Counted from the stretch's first letter, positions 32,198 to 41,766 are shown. The stretch is 64,000 nt of DNA from Brachybacterium alimentarium (GCF_002332425.1 NZ_NRGS01000003.1:136489-200488); one strand, 5' to 3'. Notes: generated from the sequence alone by a model not told the origin. Program-made: numbers and translations.

Positions 32198-33849
32198 CAC
32201 CAGAGGTCACCCGCCGTGCGCTGATGCTCGGCACCGCAGGCGCTGCCGGCACCGCGGCCCTCTCCGGATGCTCCCGGGGCGGTCCGGCAGATCAGGACCA
32301 GCCGTTGCGCATCCACGCCAATGACTCCACGACGTTCCAGCCGAACTTCAACCCCTATGGGGGTGTTCCGCTCCAGGGCGCGAGCGGATTGATCTACGAG
32401 AACCTTCGGCTCGCGACAGCGATGTCGCCGGGCGAATCGGAGCCGTGGCTCGCGACCGAGCTGGAGTGGAACGAGGACGGCACGGTGCTCACGGTGACGC
32501 TGCGCGAGGATGTCGAGTTCACCGACGGAGAGCGCCTGGACGCCGAGGACGTGGTGTTCACGTTCCTGATGCACCGTGATGTCCCGGCCACCAACACAGT
32601 GGCCCTGGGCATCGCGGACGCCATCGCGCTGGATTCCCGCACGGTGCAGATCGAGTTCGACGGAACGTCCTTCGCGCAGGAGGCGGACATCTGCACGCGG
32701 CCGATCGTGCCCGAGCACGTGTTCTCCGCTTTCGAGGACCCCTCCACCGAGCAGGTCGCCGACCCGGTGGGCAGCGGCCCCTACCAGCTCGAGCGATTCT
32801 CCGATCAGCTGTACACCTTCGTGAAGAACGACGGGCACTGGGCGGCCGAGGAGTTCGAGCCGCGTGAGCTCGCCTGGCCGTCCTTCACGACGCAGACCAT
32901 GAACACCGCTCTGCAGGCCGGGGAGATCGACTGGTCCGGCGGGTTCATCGCCAACATCGACCAGATCTTCGTGGACCACGACCCCGAGCACCGTGGCTAC
33001 TGGTATCCGGGCAACGGCACTGTCAACCTCACGTTCAACCTCGAGAAGGAGCTCTTCCAGGACCTGGAGCTGCGACGGGGGATCAGCCTGGCCGTGGACC
33101 GCCGCGAGATCGCGGAGATCGCGTACCAGCAGTACTTCGGTCCACCCCACCCCACCGGCCTTCCTCGCCCCACCTTCGAGGAGTTCATCGCGGAGGAGTA
33201 TCGCGACCTCGAGTTCGAGGTGGATCTCGAGGAGGCCGAGAGGGTGCTCGACGAGGCCGGGTACGAGCGCGGGGGCGACGGCATCCGCGTGGCCCCCGAT
33301 GGCACCCCGCTCGTCTTCGAGCTGCCGATCCCCTCGAGCTACAACGACTGGGTGACCACGAGCCAGATCCTCGGCTCCCAGCTGTCGAAGGTGGGCATCG
33401 CGCTGACCCCTCGCGGCATCTCCTTCGAGCAGTGGCTCGAAGCCCGCGACACCGGCAACTTCTTCGTCACGATCTCGACGGCCGGAGCAGGCCAGAACCC
33501 CTGGTACCTGTATCGCTCGATGCTGTCGTCGGAGTACCGCACCGAGGGCGACGAACCGGTGGTGGCGAACTTCCAGCGTTGGTACGACGAGGAGACGGAC
33601 GAGCTGCTGAGCTCCTACGCCGACACCGACGACGAGCAGGAGCAGCGTGCCGCCGTCGAGGGGCTGCAGCGGATCATGATCGAGCAGATGCCCACGCTGC
33701 CGATCGTCACCGCGCCGAACTGGTTCAACTTCAACACCGAGCTCTGGACCGGGTTCCCGGACGAGTCCGACCCGTACGCGCTCGGGGCACCCGTGCAGAA
33801 CGCCGACCGGGTCATGGTGCTGCGCAACCTGACCAGGACCACGAACTGA
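32194..33849 (+). CDS. ABC transporter substrate-binding lipoprotein (SBP family 5)
   Basis: This 551-aa protein starts TRRALMLGTAGAAGTAAL and has the lipobox LSGC (Cys26) with a twin-arginine-like signal, so it is a membrane-anchored lipoprotein. The family 5 core includes EWNEDGTVLTVTLREDVEFTDGERLDAEDVVFTF and GSGPYQLERF. Family members bind oligopeptides, muropeptides, nickel or oligosaccharides. Its place behind namZ suggests wall peptides or muropeptides. The next gene follows after 16 nt with GGAGGAGA. Confidence 0.92.
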   Translation: MTPEVTRRALMLGTAGAAGTAALSGCSRGGPADQDQPLRIHANDSTTFQPNFNPYGGVPLQGASGLIYENLRLATAMSPGESEPWLATELEWNEDGTVLTVTLREDVEFTDGERLDAEDVVFTFLMHRDVPATNTVALGIADAIALDSRTVQIEFDGTSFAQEADICTRPIVPEHVFSAFEDPSTEQVADPVGSGPYQLERFSDQLYTFVKNDGHWAAEEFEPRELAWPSFTTQTMNTALQAGEIDWSGGFIANIDQIFVDHDPEHRGYWYPGNGTVNLTFNLEKELFQDLELRRGISLAVDRREIAEIAYQQYFGPPHPTGLPRPTFEEFIAEEYRDLEFEVDLEEAERVLDEAGYERGGDGIRVAPDGTPLVFELPIPSSYNDWVTTSQILGSQLSKVGIALTPRGISFEQWLEARDTGNFFVTISTAGAGQNPWYLYRSMLSSEYRTEGDEPVVANFQRWYDEETDELLSSYADTDDEQEQRAAVEGLQRIMIEQMPTLPIVTAPNWFNFNTELWTGFPDESDPYALGAPVQNADRVMVLRNLTRTTN

Positions 33850-33865
33850 GGCGGAGGAGAGACCG

Positions 33866-34843
33866 ATGAGATATCTGCTGAAGAAGCTCGGCCTGTACGC
33901 GTTCATCGCCTGGGCCGCCCTCACCCTGAACTTCCTGATCCCCCGGCTGATGCCCGGTGACCCCGTGCGCGTGCTCATCGCCGGCTCCGAGGGGCAGATC
34001 GAACCGGAGGCCGCCGAGGCGATCGCCGCCCAGTTCGGCATCTCCGACGACCCGCTGATCATCCAGTACGGCCGGTACCTCGCGGATCTCGCCCGCTTCG
34101 ACCTGGGCGTCTCGCTGAGCAACTATCCGGTGCCCGTCATCGACATCATCACCGGTGCGATGCCCTGGACCGTGATCCTGGTCGGCGTCTCGACCGTGGT
34201 CAGCTTCCTGCTGGGCACCGCACTGGGCGTGCTGCTCGCCTGGCGGCGCGGCACCTGGTCCGACCACGTGCTGCCCGCCCTGACCTTCCTCAATGCCATC
34301 CCGTACTTCTGGATGGCCTTGATCCTGGTCCTGATCCTCGCCGTGACCCTCGGCTGGTTCCCGTACGCGGGCGCCTACGACCGCACCATGTTCCCGGAGC
34401 TGTCCGCGCCGTTCATCGGCTCGGTGATCTTCCACGCCGCGCTCCCGGCGCTGACGATCGTGATCGGGTCCTTCGCCGGCTGGGTGCTGCAGATGCGGAA
34501 CATGACCGTGACGATCCTCGGCGAGGACTACGTGTCGATGGCCGAGGCGAAGGGCCTGCCCAGCCGGATGGTGCTGTTCGGGTATGCCGCCCGCAACGCC
34601 ATCCTGCCGAGCATCACCGGCTTCGCCCTGGCGCTCGGTGCGGTCGTCGGCGGCTCGATGCTCACCGAGGTGATCTTCAACTATCCAGGACTGGGATACA
34701 CGCTGTTCCAGGCGGTGTCGGCTCAGGACTTCCCGCTCATGCAGGGACTGTTCCTGATCATCTCGCTCGCGGTGATCGTCGCGAACCTGATCGCCGACGC
34801 CGCCTACGTGTTCCTCGATCCGCGTACCCGGCAGGGGGCCTGA
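33866..34843 (+). CDS. ABC transporter permease (DppB/OppB family)
   Basis: This 325-aa protein has six predicted helices, an N-terminal segment ending GVSLSNYPVPV, and the EAA loop MAEAKGLPSRMVLFGYAARNAILPS that contacts the ATPase. It forms the translocation channel with the permease half of the next gene. GGAGGAGA is the ribosome site. Confidence 0.93.
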   Translation: MRYLLKKLGLYAFIAWAALTLNFLIPRLMPGDPVRVLIAGSEGQIEPEAAEAIAAQFGISDDPLIIQYGRYLADLARFDLGVSLSNYPVPVIDIITGAMPWTVILVGVSTVVSFLLGTALGVLLAWRRGTWSDHVLPALTFLNAIPYFWMALILVLILAVTLGWFPYAGAYDRTMFPELSAPFIGSVIFHAALPALTIVIGSFAGWVLQMRNMTVTILGEDYVSMAEAKGLPSRMVLFGYAARNAILPSITGFALALGAVVGGSMLTEVIFNYPGLGYTLFQAVSAQDFPLMQGLFLIISLAVIVANLIADAAYVFLDPRTRQGA

Positions 34844-34846
34844 GCC

Positions 34847-36697
34847 ATGTCCATCTCCTCACTGATCCCGCGCAGCGGGAAGGTCCGCGTCGGACTCGTC
34901 ATCGTGATCATCTTCGTCGTGCTCGCAGCGTTCGGGCCGCTCATCTCCCGTCACGACCCCAACGCGACCTCCTTCGACATGCTCGAGCCGCCGTCGGGCC
35001 GGCACTGGCTCGGCACCACCCAGACCGGTCAGGACGTCTTCGCCCAGTTCATGACCGGCGCGCGCACCTCGCTCCTGGTGGGTCTGCTCGCCGGTGTCGT
35101 CTCCCAGGTGGCGTCCGTGGCCGTCGGCCTGCTGGGCGGATACCTCCGCGGGGTCGCCGACGACCTGCTGTACATCCTCACCGCGGTGTTCCTCGTGATC
35201 CCCGGGATGCCGCTGCTGATCGTCCTCACGGGCTACCTGCCCTCCCGCGGGCTGCTCTCGATCGCCATCGTCATCGCGATCACCTCCTGGGCCGGTTCGG
35301 CTCGCGTGATCCGGGCGCAGACCCTCTCCCTGCGCAACCGGGAGTTCATCGAGGCCGCCCGCGCCACCGGCGAGAGCCGCATGCGGATCATGTTCTTCGA
35401 GGTGCTGCCCAACATGCTGCCGCTGGTCGCCTCCGGCTTCCTGTTCTCGGTGATCGGGGGCATCCTCTCCGAGGCGGGACTCGCCTTCCTCGGACTGGGC
35501 TCGCTGACCACCACGAGCTGGGGCTCGATGCTCTACTTCGCTCAGAACTCCCAGGCGCTGCTGGCCGGCGCCTGGTGGTGGTACGTGCCGCCGGGCCTCG
35601 CGATCGCCGTGATCGGCGCCGGGCTGGCGCTGATCAACTTCGCGATCGACGAGTACTCCAACCCGCGCCTGCGCACGGGCTCAGCCACGAAGGGGACGAC
35701 GAGCAGCCGTGCCGCCGGTGGTGATGCGACGTCCGCGAACGCCCAGGTGTCGGGCATCGGATCCAGCGCGACCCCCGCACCGGGCGGCGCGACGGGAGCG
35801 ACGGCCGAGCACGTGGCCCTCACCGAGGAGCGCGCCGCTGAGGCCGATCCCGAGCTCGTCCCGCATGTGCGTCCGTCCCCGATGCCGGGCGCGCCGATCA
35901 TCGAGGTCGACTCCCTGCGGATCGACTATCCGACGGCTTTCGGCACAGTGCATGCGGTCCAGGACGTCTCGCTCACGCTGCGCCGCGGCGAGGTCCTGGG
36001 CCTGGCCGGAGAGTCCGGATCCGGGAAATCGACGCTGACCAACGCCGTCACCCGCCTGCTGCGGCCCCCGGCGGACGTCGCCGGAGGGGCGATCACGTAT
36101 CGCGCCGAGGACGGTACGGCCACGGACCTCCTGCACCTGGAGGACCGCGAGCTGCGGGCCCTGCGCTGGAACGAGATCGCCGTGGTCTTCCAGAGCGCGA
36201 TGAACGCCCTGAACCCCGTCACCTCGATCCATGCCCAGTTCGACGATGTGATCCGCGTGCACCGGCCGGGTCTGCCGCCCGCCGAGCGCACCGCGATCGC
36301 GAGGGAGCACCTGGAGCGGGTCGGGATCGATGCCGAGCGCATCGACGCCTATCCCCATGAGCTCTCCGGCGGCATGAAGCAGCGCGTGGCGATCGCGATC
36401 GCCCTGGTGCTCGAGCCCGACGTGATCTTCATGGACGAGCCGACGACCGCGCTGGATCTCCTGGTGCAGCGGGACGTGCTCGATCAGATCATGCGGCTCC
36501 GGGACGAGTACGGGTTCGCGATCGTGTTCACCACCCACGACCTCGCCCTGCTGCTGGAGATCTCCGACTCGATCGCGGTGATGCGCCACGGCGAGCTCGT
36601 CGAATACGGGCCCGCTGTCGACATCTACCGCGATCCGCGGCATCCGTACACCAAGAACCTGCTGTCCTCGCTCGCAGAACTGGGGAGCCTCGCATGA
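34847..36697 (+). CDS. Fused DppC-type permease and DppD-type ATPase
   Basis: This 616-aa single frame joins a permease (residues 1-275, EAA loop FIEAARATGESRMRIMFFEVLPNMLP), a roughly 75-residue Ala/Thr/Gly-rich linker and a complete ABC ATPase. The ATPase has Walker A GESGSGKST, signature LSGGMKQR, Walker B VIFMDEPTTALD and C-terminal HPYTKNLLSSL. In most systems these are two proteins. The fusion fixes a 1:1 ratio. It starts 3 nt after dppB and overlaps the next ATPase gene (ATGA). Confidence 0.93.
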   Translation: MSISSLIPRSGKVRVGLVIVIIFVVLAAFGPLISRHDPNATSFDMLEPPSGRHWLGTTQTGQDVFAQFMTGARTSLLVGLLAGVVSQVASVAVGLLGGYLRGVADDLLYILTAVFLVIPGMPLLIVLTGYLPSRGLLSIAIVIAITSWAGSARVIRAQTLSLRNREFIEAARATGESRMRIMFFEVLPNMLPLVASGFLFSVIGGILSEAGLAFLGLGSLTTTSWGSMLYFAQNSQALLAGAWWWYVPPGLAIAVIGAGLALINFAIDEYSNPRLRTGSATKGTTSSRAAGGDATSANAQVSGIGSSATPAPGGATGATAEHVALTEERAAEADPELVPHVRPSPMPGAPIIEVDSLRIDYPTAFGTVHAVQDVSLTLRRGEVLGLAGESGSGKSTLTNAVTRLLRPPADVAGGAITYRAEDGTATDLLHLEDRELRALRWNEIAVVFQSAMNALNPVTSIHAQFDDVIRVHRPGLPPAERTAIAREHLERVGIDAERIDAYPHELSGGMKQRVAIAIALVLEPDVIFMDEPTTALDLLVQRDVLDQIMRLRDEYGFAIVFTTHDLALLLEISDSIAVMRHGELVEYGPAVDIYRDPRHPYTKNLLSSLAELGSLA

Positions 36698-37551
36698 CCA
36701 TCACCGACACCACGAACGATTCCGCTGGGAAGCCCGAGGCCCGTGCGGTGCTGGAGGGCCGGAACCTCGTCAAGGAGTACCCGGTCGGGTCGCGCAGCGG
36801 TCTGCTGCGCCGCCAGCAGAGGATGCGCGCGGTCGACGACGTCTCGATCGCCCTCGCCCAGGGCCGGACCACCTCCCTGGTGGGACAGAGCGGCTCGGGC
36901 AAATCGACGCTGGGCCGGATGCTCGCCCGTCTCATCCCGGCCACCTCCGGGCAGATCCTGCTGGAGGGCCGTGACGTGCCGACGACGGGCAGCGCCGGGC
37001 ATCGGGCCTACGTGGGGGATGTGCAGCTCACCCTGCAGGATCCCTTCGCCTCACTGAACCCGCTGCGCCGGATCGCCTACACCCTGGGCCGTGCGGTGCG
37101 GATCCATCAGGACGCGCGCGAGGAGGCGGCGGTCCACGATCGCTGCCTCCGGCTGCTGGAGCGGGTGGGCCTCACCCCGGCCGACAGGTACCTGGACCGT
37201 TTCCCTCACGAGCTCTCGGGAGGGGAGCGCCAGCGCGTCTCCTTCGCGCGTGCCCTCGCCGCGTCCCCGAAGGTGCTGATCGCGGACGAGCCGGTCTCCA
37301 TGCTCGACGTGACGATCCGCAAGGAGATGCTCGACCTGATCGACTCGCTGCGGCGGGACGAGGACCTCGCGGTCCTCTACATCACCCACGACCTGGGCAG
37401 CGCCCGCCGCTACTCCGACGAGGTCATGGTCATGCACCACGGCCGGGTGGTCGAGGCGGGAGAGAGCCGCTCCGTGATCGACGATCCTCAGGAGGAGTAC
37501 ACGAAGCGCCTGCTGGCTGCCGCTCCGAACCCGGCGGCCCGCCTGCGCTGA
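36694..37551 (+). CDS. ABC transporter ATPase (DppF/OppF family)
   Basis: This 285-aa protein has Walker A GQSGSGKST, signature LSGGERQR and Walker B LIADEPVSMLD, with Ser in place of the usual Thr after Val. The FQDPFASLNP box reads LQDPFASLNP. It is the second ATPase of the importer, pairing with the ATPase half of the fusion. It is the last gene of the namZ operon. Confidence 0.92.
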   Translation: MTITDTTNDSAGKPEARAVLEGRNLVKEYPVGSRSGLLRRQQRMRAVDDVSIALAQGRTTSLVGQSGSGKSTLGRMLARLIPATSGQILLEGRDVPTTGSAGHRAYVGDVQLTLQDPFASLNPLRRIAYTLGRAVRIHQDAREEAAVHDRCLRLLERVGLTPADRYLDRFPHELSGGERQRVSFARALAASPKVLIADEPVSMLDVTIRKEMLDLIDSLRRDEDLAVLYITHDLGSARRYSDEVMVMHHGRVVEAGESRSVIDDPQEEYTKRLLAAAPNPAARLR

Positions 37552-37582
37552 GGGGCCACGGGCGGGCGCCGGCGCGACGGCT

Positions 37583-37602
37583 CCTGACCGGGCCCGGTCA
37601 GG
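37583..37602. terminator. 20-bp palindrome between convergent genes
   Basis: CCTGACCGGGCCCGGTCAGG is a perfect dyad lying where the ABC importer operon (plus) meets the serine hydrolase (minus, stop at 37598). It probably acts as a two-way terminator. Confidence 0.6.
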
Positions 37603-38713
37603 CGAAGGCGATCAGGGCGAGCTCCCGCCGGGCGCGGTCGACCGTGAAGCGCGTCCGGTGGGGATGGACCCGATTGGTGAGCAGCGTGGCGACGGTCCCG
37701 GTGCCCGGATCCGCGAGGATCGAGGTGCCGGTGAAGCCCGGATGCCCCACGACGCGGGGGAGCACGGCCCCCGGGGCCGTCTCCTGGCCGACGCGCAGCC
37801 CGAAGGCCTGCCGCCACGGGGCACCCGTGCCGACCTCGGCAGGCAGCTGATCGCTCGTGAGCAGGGCCCGCACCGGCGCGGAGAGCGTCGGCCCCGGGCC
37901 GCGACCCGCCAGCACCCGTCCGAGCGCCAGGGCGTCGTCGAGGGTCGCGAACAGTCCGGCATTCCCGGCGCCGCCCAGGGACCAGGCGGTCTCGTCGTGC
38001 GTGGAGCCCCGCACCAGCCCGCGCGGCGGATCGTCCTGATACTCGGTCGCCGCCGCTCGGGAGGCGTCGAGCTCCGACGGGGACCACCCGGCCGTCATGG
38101 CGCCTGCGGGATCGAGCACCCGGGTGCGGGCGAGTTCGGGCAGGGGCGTGTCGGTGAGTCCCTCGAGCAGGCTGCCCAGCAGGATGAAGCCGATGCAGGA
38201 GTAGGAGTGGGCCGTGCCCGGCTCCGCGTCGAGCTGTGCTCGGGTCACTGCGGCAAGGCGTGTGTCGCGATCCCCGTCGATCGTCCACAGCGGCATGACC
38301 GGAGGCAGGCCCGACGTGTGCGTGAGCAGATGCCGCACCGTGATCGCCGGATGCGGAGAGGGGAGATACTCCGCGACCGGGGTCTCCGGATCCAGCATGC
38401 CGTCCTCGATCAGGGTGGCGGCGGTGAGCGCCGTGACGACCTTCGTCACGGACGCCATGTCGAACAGGGTCCCGGCCTCCACGGAGGTGACCTCCGGCGA
38501 CCCCTCCGGGAGGACGGAACCATCCTCCGCGCACAGCGCGGTGGACCCCGCGAGAGCGGTGGCGCGGTGATGTCCTGGACGGTCCACCCCGGCGACGGCC
38601 GCCGCAGAGCCCTCGCGGGGCTCGCCAGCGGCAGGAGCGCTTGCCGCCGACCGGGTCAGGCCGGCGACGAGCTCCTCGAGCAGGCTGTGGTCAGCCTCGC
38701 CGCCGGCGGTCAT
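37598..38713 (-). CDS. Serine hydrolase of the class C beta-lactamase/AmiE-like family
   Basis: This 371-aa protein has the nucleophile motif SVTK (SxxK) after LFDMA, and HPGFTGTS in place of the KTG box. The second motif, normally YSN or YSD, reads YSC here (HSYSCIGF). There is no signal peptide, so it is cytoplasmic. In B. subtilis a related hydrolase (AmiE, formerly YbbE) removes peptides from MurNAc and is encoded next to namZ. The same pairing here supports an amidase role in muropeptide salvage. A penicillin-degrading role is unlikely without export. Confidence 0.8.
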   Translation of the reverse strand: MTAGGEADHSLLEELVAGLTRSAASAPAAGEPREGSAAAVAGVDRPGHHRATALAGSTALCAEDGSVLPEGSPEVTSVEAGTLFDMASVTKVVTALTAATLIEDGMLDPETPVAEYLPSPHPAITVRHLLTHTSGLPPVMPLWTIDGDRDTRLAAVTRAQLDAEPGTAHSYSCIGFILLGSLLEGLTDTPLPELARTRVLDPAGAMTAGWSPSELDASRAAATEYQDDPPRGLVRGSTHDETAWSLGGAGNAGLFATLDDALALGRVLAGRGPGPTLSAPVRALLTSDQLPAEVGTGAPWRQAFGLRVGQETAPGAVLPRVVGHPGFTGTSILADPGTGTVATLLTNRVHPHRTRFTVDRARRELALIAFA

Positions 38714-39240
38714 GCGTCCCGGTTCTCCGGAACGCCGTCGTCCAGCGGCTCGCCGTCCTGCACTGCGTCCGCCGGCAGCCCGTCGCCGTACCGATCATCG
38801 TCGAGGTCCGCCCCCGACGCGATACCGCGGCTGCGCAGGCGCTCGCCGATCCACAGCCCGAGACCCAGTGCGATGCCGATGACGTCGAAGAGCACATCGG
38901 CGGATTCGGCGCCCCGCTCCGGCAGCAGTGCGAGCTGCACCAGCTCGATGAACACGGCGTGGACGAACGCGATGATCACGATCCACCCCATGGGGAACCG
39001 TCGCCGTGGCGCCAGCAGACGGCCGGCCGCCCACACGGTCAGGGCGAACACCACGAGGTGGACCACCTTGTCCAGACCGGGCACCCCTGCACCGGGCAGG
39101 CCCGAGGGGAGCGAGGGCAGGTAGAAGCCGAGGTTCAGGACGAGCGCCAGCACCAGTGCGCCGACGCGCCCTGCGAGGGAACCGCCCGCGCCGGCGATCT
39201 CGTGCGGTATTCGACGGAGGAATTCGGCGACAGCGTCCAT
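38710..39240 (-). CDS. VanZ family membrane protein
   Basis: This 176-aa protein has about four helices and the VanZ pattern LDKVVHLVVFALTVW ... FIELVQLAL ... SADVLFDVIGIALG. The C-terminal 35 residues are acidic. VanZ-like proteins are linked to teicoplanin resistance and envelope functions, but most are uncharacterised. It is upstream of and overlaps the serine hydrolase gene (ATGA), so the two are co-transcribed. Confidence 0.85.
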   Translation of the reverse strand: MDAVAEFLRRIPHEIAGAGGSLAGRVGALVLALVLNLGFYLPSLPSGLPGAGVPGLDKVVHLVVFALTVWAAGRLLAPRRRFPMGWIVIIAFVHAVFIELVQLALLPERGAESADVLFDVIGIALGLGLWIGERLRSRGIASGADLDDDRYGDGLPADAVQDGEPLDDGVPENRDA

Positions 39241-39326
39241 GTGGCCAGTGTTCCAGCGCGGGCGGCTATCACCGTGGAGGCAGGGCCGCTAGGCTCACGG
39301 CAACGATCACGACAGAGGGAGCAGCC

Positions 39327-39698
39327 ATGTCCTCCACCTCCGACCCGTCCCGGATGGACCCCTACAGCGACGACCCCGGTGCCGCCCCCGGCAGCACCGC
39401 GGTGCTCGATCGCCAGCTGCAGGAGCAGGAGCAGAGCACCGACGACGGCGACCACGATCGGTACGCCCATTACGTCCGCAAGGACAAGATCACCCAGGCC
39501 GCCCTCGGCGGCACCCCGGTGATCGCCCTGTGCGGCAAGGTCTGGGTGCCGGGCAGGGATCCGGAGAAGTATCCGGTGTGCCCGGAGTGCAAGGAGATCT
39601 ACCAGGGCCTGCGCGAGCCGCAGGACGGCGACGGCGGCAAGGGCGGAGGCTCGGGCCGCGGCGGCGGATTCCGCGGCTTCTTCGGCGGTCGGCGCTGA
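39327..39698 (+). CDS. DUF3039 family protein
   Basis: This 123-aa protein has a conserved core DRYAHYVRKDKITQAALGGTPVIALCGKVWVPGRDP followed by CPECKEIY. The three Cys with a His suggest a small zinc-binding unit. The C-terminus is Gly/Arg-rich (GGGSGRGGGFRGFFGGRR), RGG-like, and may bind nucleic acid. In actinobacteria it is commonly found next to a DEAD/DEAH helicase, as here. The ATG is preceded by AGAGGGAG. Function unknown. Confidence 0.85.
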   Translation: MSSTSDPSRMDPYSDDPGAAPGSTAVLDRQLQEQEQSTDDGDHDRYAHYVRKDKITQAALGGTPVIALCGKVWVPGRDPEKYPVCPECKEIYQGLREPQDGDGGKGGGSGRGGGFRGFFGGRR

Positions 39699-39750
39699 CC
39701 CCACGTCTCCGGGCCGCAGAGCGACCCGTTCGTCGTGCGGAGATGATCCA

Positions 39751-39780
39751 GGGTGGTCCGGGCTCGTGCCCGGGCCACCC
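39751..39780 (+). terminator. Hairpin after DUF3039
   Basis: Arms 39751-39763 and 39768-39780 pair over 13 bp with one G-U, closing a TCGT tetraloop, and are followed by TCTCG. It separates DUF3039 from the helicase gene. Confidence 0.65.
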
Positions 39781-39957
39781 TCTCGTCGTGCCCGCCTGCG
39801 CCGCCCCCGATGTGCTGGAGACCGCCGCGTGGGCTGGTCACGGCCTCGCGAGGGCAGGTCGCCGCCCTCGGCGGAGGGGGCACGACACGCGCGGGGGCTT
39901 CCTCACATCGGATCTGTCGGCGGGTCGTCGCACCGCAGCGGTACGGTGGTCCACGCC

Positions 39958-41766
39958 GTGAATACCACCCCCTCCCTGTTCTCCACGAACGATCCCCGTC
40001 AGCCCTCCGAGGCGGCCGCGCGATCGTTGCCGCCGGCCTACCCCGAACGTGCCGCCTGGGGCACCGTCCCCAAGCTGCGTGCCTGGCAGTCCGAGGCCCT
40101 CGAGCTGTACCGCAGCCGCGCACCGAAGGACTTCCTGGCCGTCGCGACCCCCGGCGCCGGCAAGACCACCTTCGCGCTGCAGATCGCGGCGTCCCTGCTC
40201 GCCGAGGGCACAGTCCGCCGGATCACCGTCGTCGCGCCCACCGAGCACCTGAAGACCCAGTGGGCCGATTCCGCGGCGCGCGTGGGCATCTCGCTGGACC
40301 CGAACTTCACGAACGCCCAGGGGACCCACGGTGCCCACTACCAGGGCGTCGCGCTGACCTACGCGCAGGTCGGCATGCACCCGGCGCTGCACCGAGCACG
40401 CACCGAGGCGGACCGCACGCTGGTGATCCTCGATGAGATCCACCACGCCGGTGACTCGCTGACCTGGGGCGACGGCGTGCGCGATGCCTTCGATCCGGCG
40501 GTGCGAAGGCTGTCGCTGACCGGCACCCCGTTCCGTTCCGACTCCTCCCAGATCCCCTTCGTGGTCTACGAGGAGGACGGCGAGGGCTTCTCCCGCTCGA
40601 AGGCCGACTACACCTACGGCTATGGCGAGGCGCTGCGCGACCACGTCGTGCGCCCCGTGCTGTTCATGACCTACTCGGGCCGCATGCACTGGCGCACCAA
40701 GACGGGGGACGAGGTCTCCGCGCAGCTCGGAGCGCTGGAGACCAAGGACATCACCCAGCAGGCGTGGCGCACCGCCCTGGACCCCGACGGCGAATGGATG
40801 CAGTCGGTGCTCTCGGCAGCGGATCGTCGCCTCACCGAGGTGCGGCGGCACGTGCCCGACGCCGGCGGCCTCGTGATCGCGACGGACCAGAAGGCGGCCC
40901 GCGCCTATGCCGCGACGCTGCAGCGGATCTGCGGGCAGGCGCCCACGGTGGTGCTCTCCGACGATGCCGGCTCGGGCCGGCGCATCGACGACTTCTCCGC
41001 CTCCGACGATCGCTGGATGGTCGCGGTGCGCATGGTGTCCGAGGGTGTCGACGTGCCCCGCCTGTCGGTCGGGGTCTACGCCACCTCGACCGCCACGCCC
41101 ATGTTCTTCGCCCAGGCCGTGGGCCGCTTCGTGCGGTCGCGGACCCGCGGCGAGACCGCGAGCATCTTCCTGCCCACGGTGCCGATCCTCATGGCCCACG
41201 CCGCCGAGCTGGAGGCCGAGCGCGATCACGTGCTGGACCTGCGCCCGGCGACCGGGGACGAGGAGACGGGCCTGGACGAGAGCCTCCTGGAGGAGGCGAA
41301 CCGCTCCGAGCAGGCCAGCGACCAGCTCGAGATGAGCTTCGAGGCGCTCGAATCCGAGGCGTCCTTCGACCGCGTGCTGTTCGACGGTGGCGAGTACGGC
41401 GCCGGCGGCATCGCGGGCAGCGAGGACGAGCAGGAGTTCCTGGGGATCCCCGGCTTGCTCGACGCCGATCAGATGCGCACGGTCCTCCAGCAGCAGCAGG
41501 CCCAGCAGCAGGCACGACGCCAGAAGAGCGGCGGCGCGGACAGCGCCCCGCCGACCGGCGTGGTGGATCACCGCAAGCTGATGGAGCTGCGCAAGGAGCT
41601 CAGCACCCTGGTCTCCGCGTGGGCCCGCAAGTCCGGCACCCCGCACGGATCCGTGCACAACACGCTGCGCAGCCGCAGCGGCGGCCCGGCGGTCGCGCAG
41701 GCCGACGCCGAGCAGATCCAGGAGCGGATCAGCATCGTGCGCGGCTGGTTCGTCGGCCGACGCTGA
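39958..41766 (+). CDS. DEAD/DEAH-box superfamily 2 helicase
   Basis: This 602-aa protein has an N-terminal WQSEAL Q-like motif, Walker A ATPGAGKTTFA and DEIHH as Walker B. Motif III is SLTGTPFRSD, and the C-terminal helicase motif is AQAVGRFVRSRTRGE. The C-terminal 200 residues include a Gln-rich stretch. It resembles XPB/UvrB-like actinobacterial helicases of unknown role. The start is taken as GTG 39958, where similarity to helicases begins soon after. No clear ribosome site is present. Confidence 0.85.
   Translation: MNTTPSLFSTNDPRQPSEAAARSLPPAYPERAAWGTVPKLRAWQSEALELYRSRAPKDFLAVATPGAGKTTFALQIAASLLAEGTVRRITVVAPTEHLKTQWADSAARVGISLDPNFTNAQGTHGAHYQGVALTYAQVGMHPALHRARTEADRTLVILDEIHHAGDSLTWGDGVRDAFDPAVRRLSLTGTPFRSDSSQIPFVVYEEDGEGFSRSKADYTYGYGEALRDHVVRPVLFMTYSGRMHWRTKTGDEVSAQLGALETKDITQQAWRTALDPDGEWMQSVLSAADRRLTEVRRHVPDAGGLVIATDQKAARAYAATLQRICGQAPTVVLSDDAGSGRRIDDFSASDDRWMVAVRMVSEGVDVPRLSVGVYATSTATPMFFAQAVGRFVRSRTRGETASIFLPTVPILMAHAAELEAERDHVLDLRPATGDEETGLDESLLEEANRSEQASDQLEMSFEALESEASFDRVLFDGGEYGAGGIAGSEDEQEFLGIPGLLDADQMRTVLQQQQAQQQARRQKSGGADSAPPTGVVDHRKLMELRKELSTLVSAWARKSGTPHGSVHNTLRSRSGGPAVAQADAEQIQERISIVRGWFVGRR

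Noticed and set aside
37598..38713. Secreted beta-lactamase
   Set aside because: There is no signal peptide, and the active-site motifs (YSC, HPG) suit an esterase or amidase of the AmiE type better.
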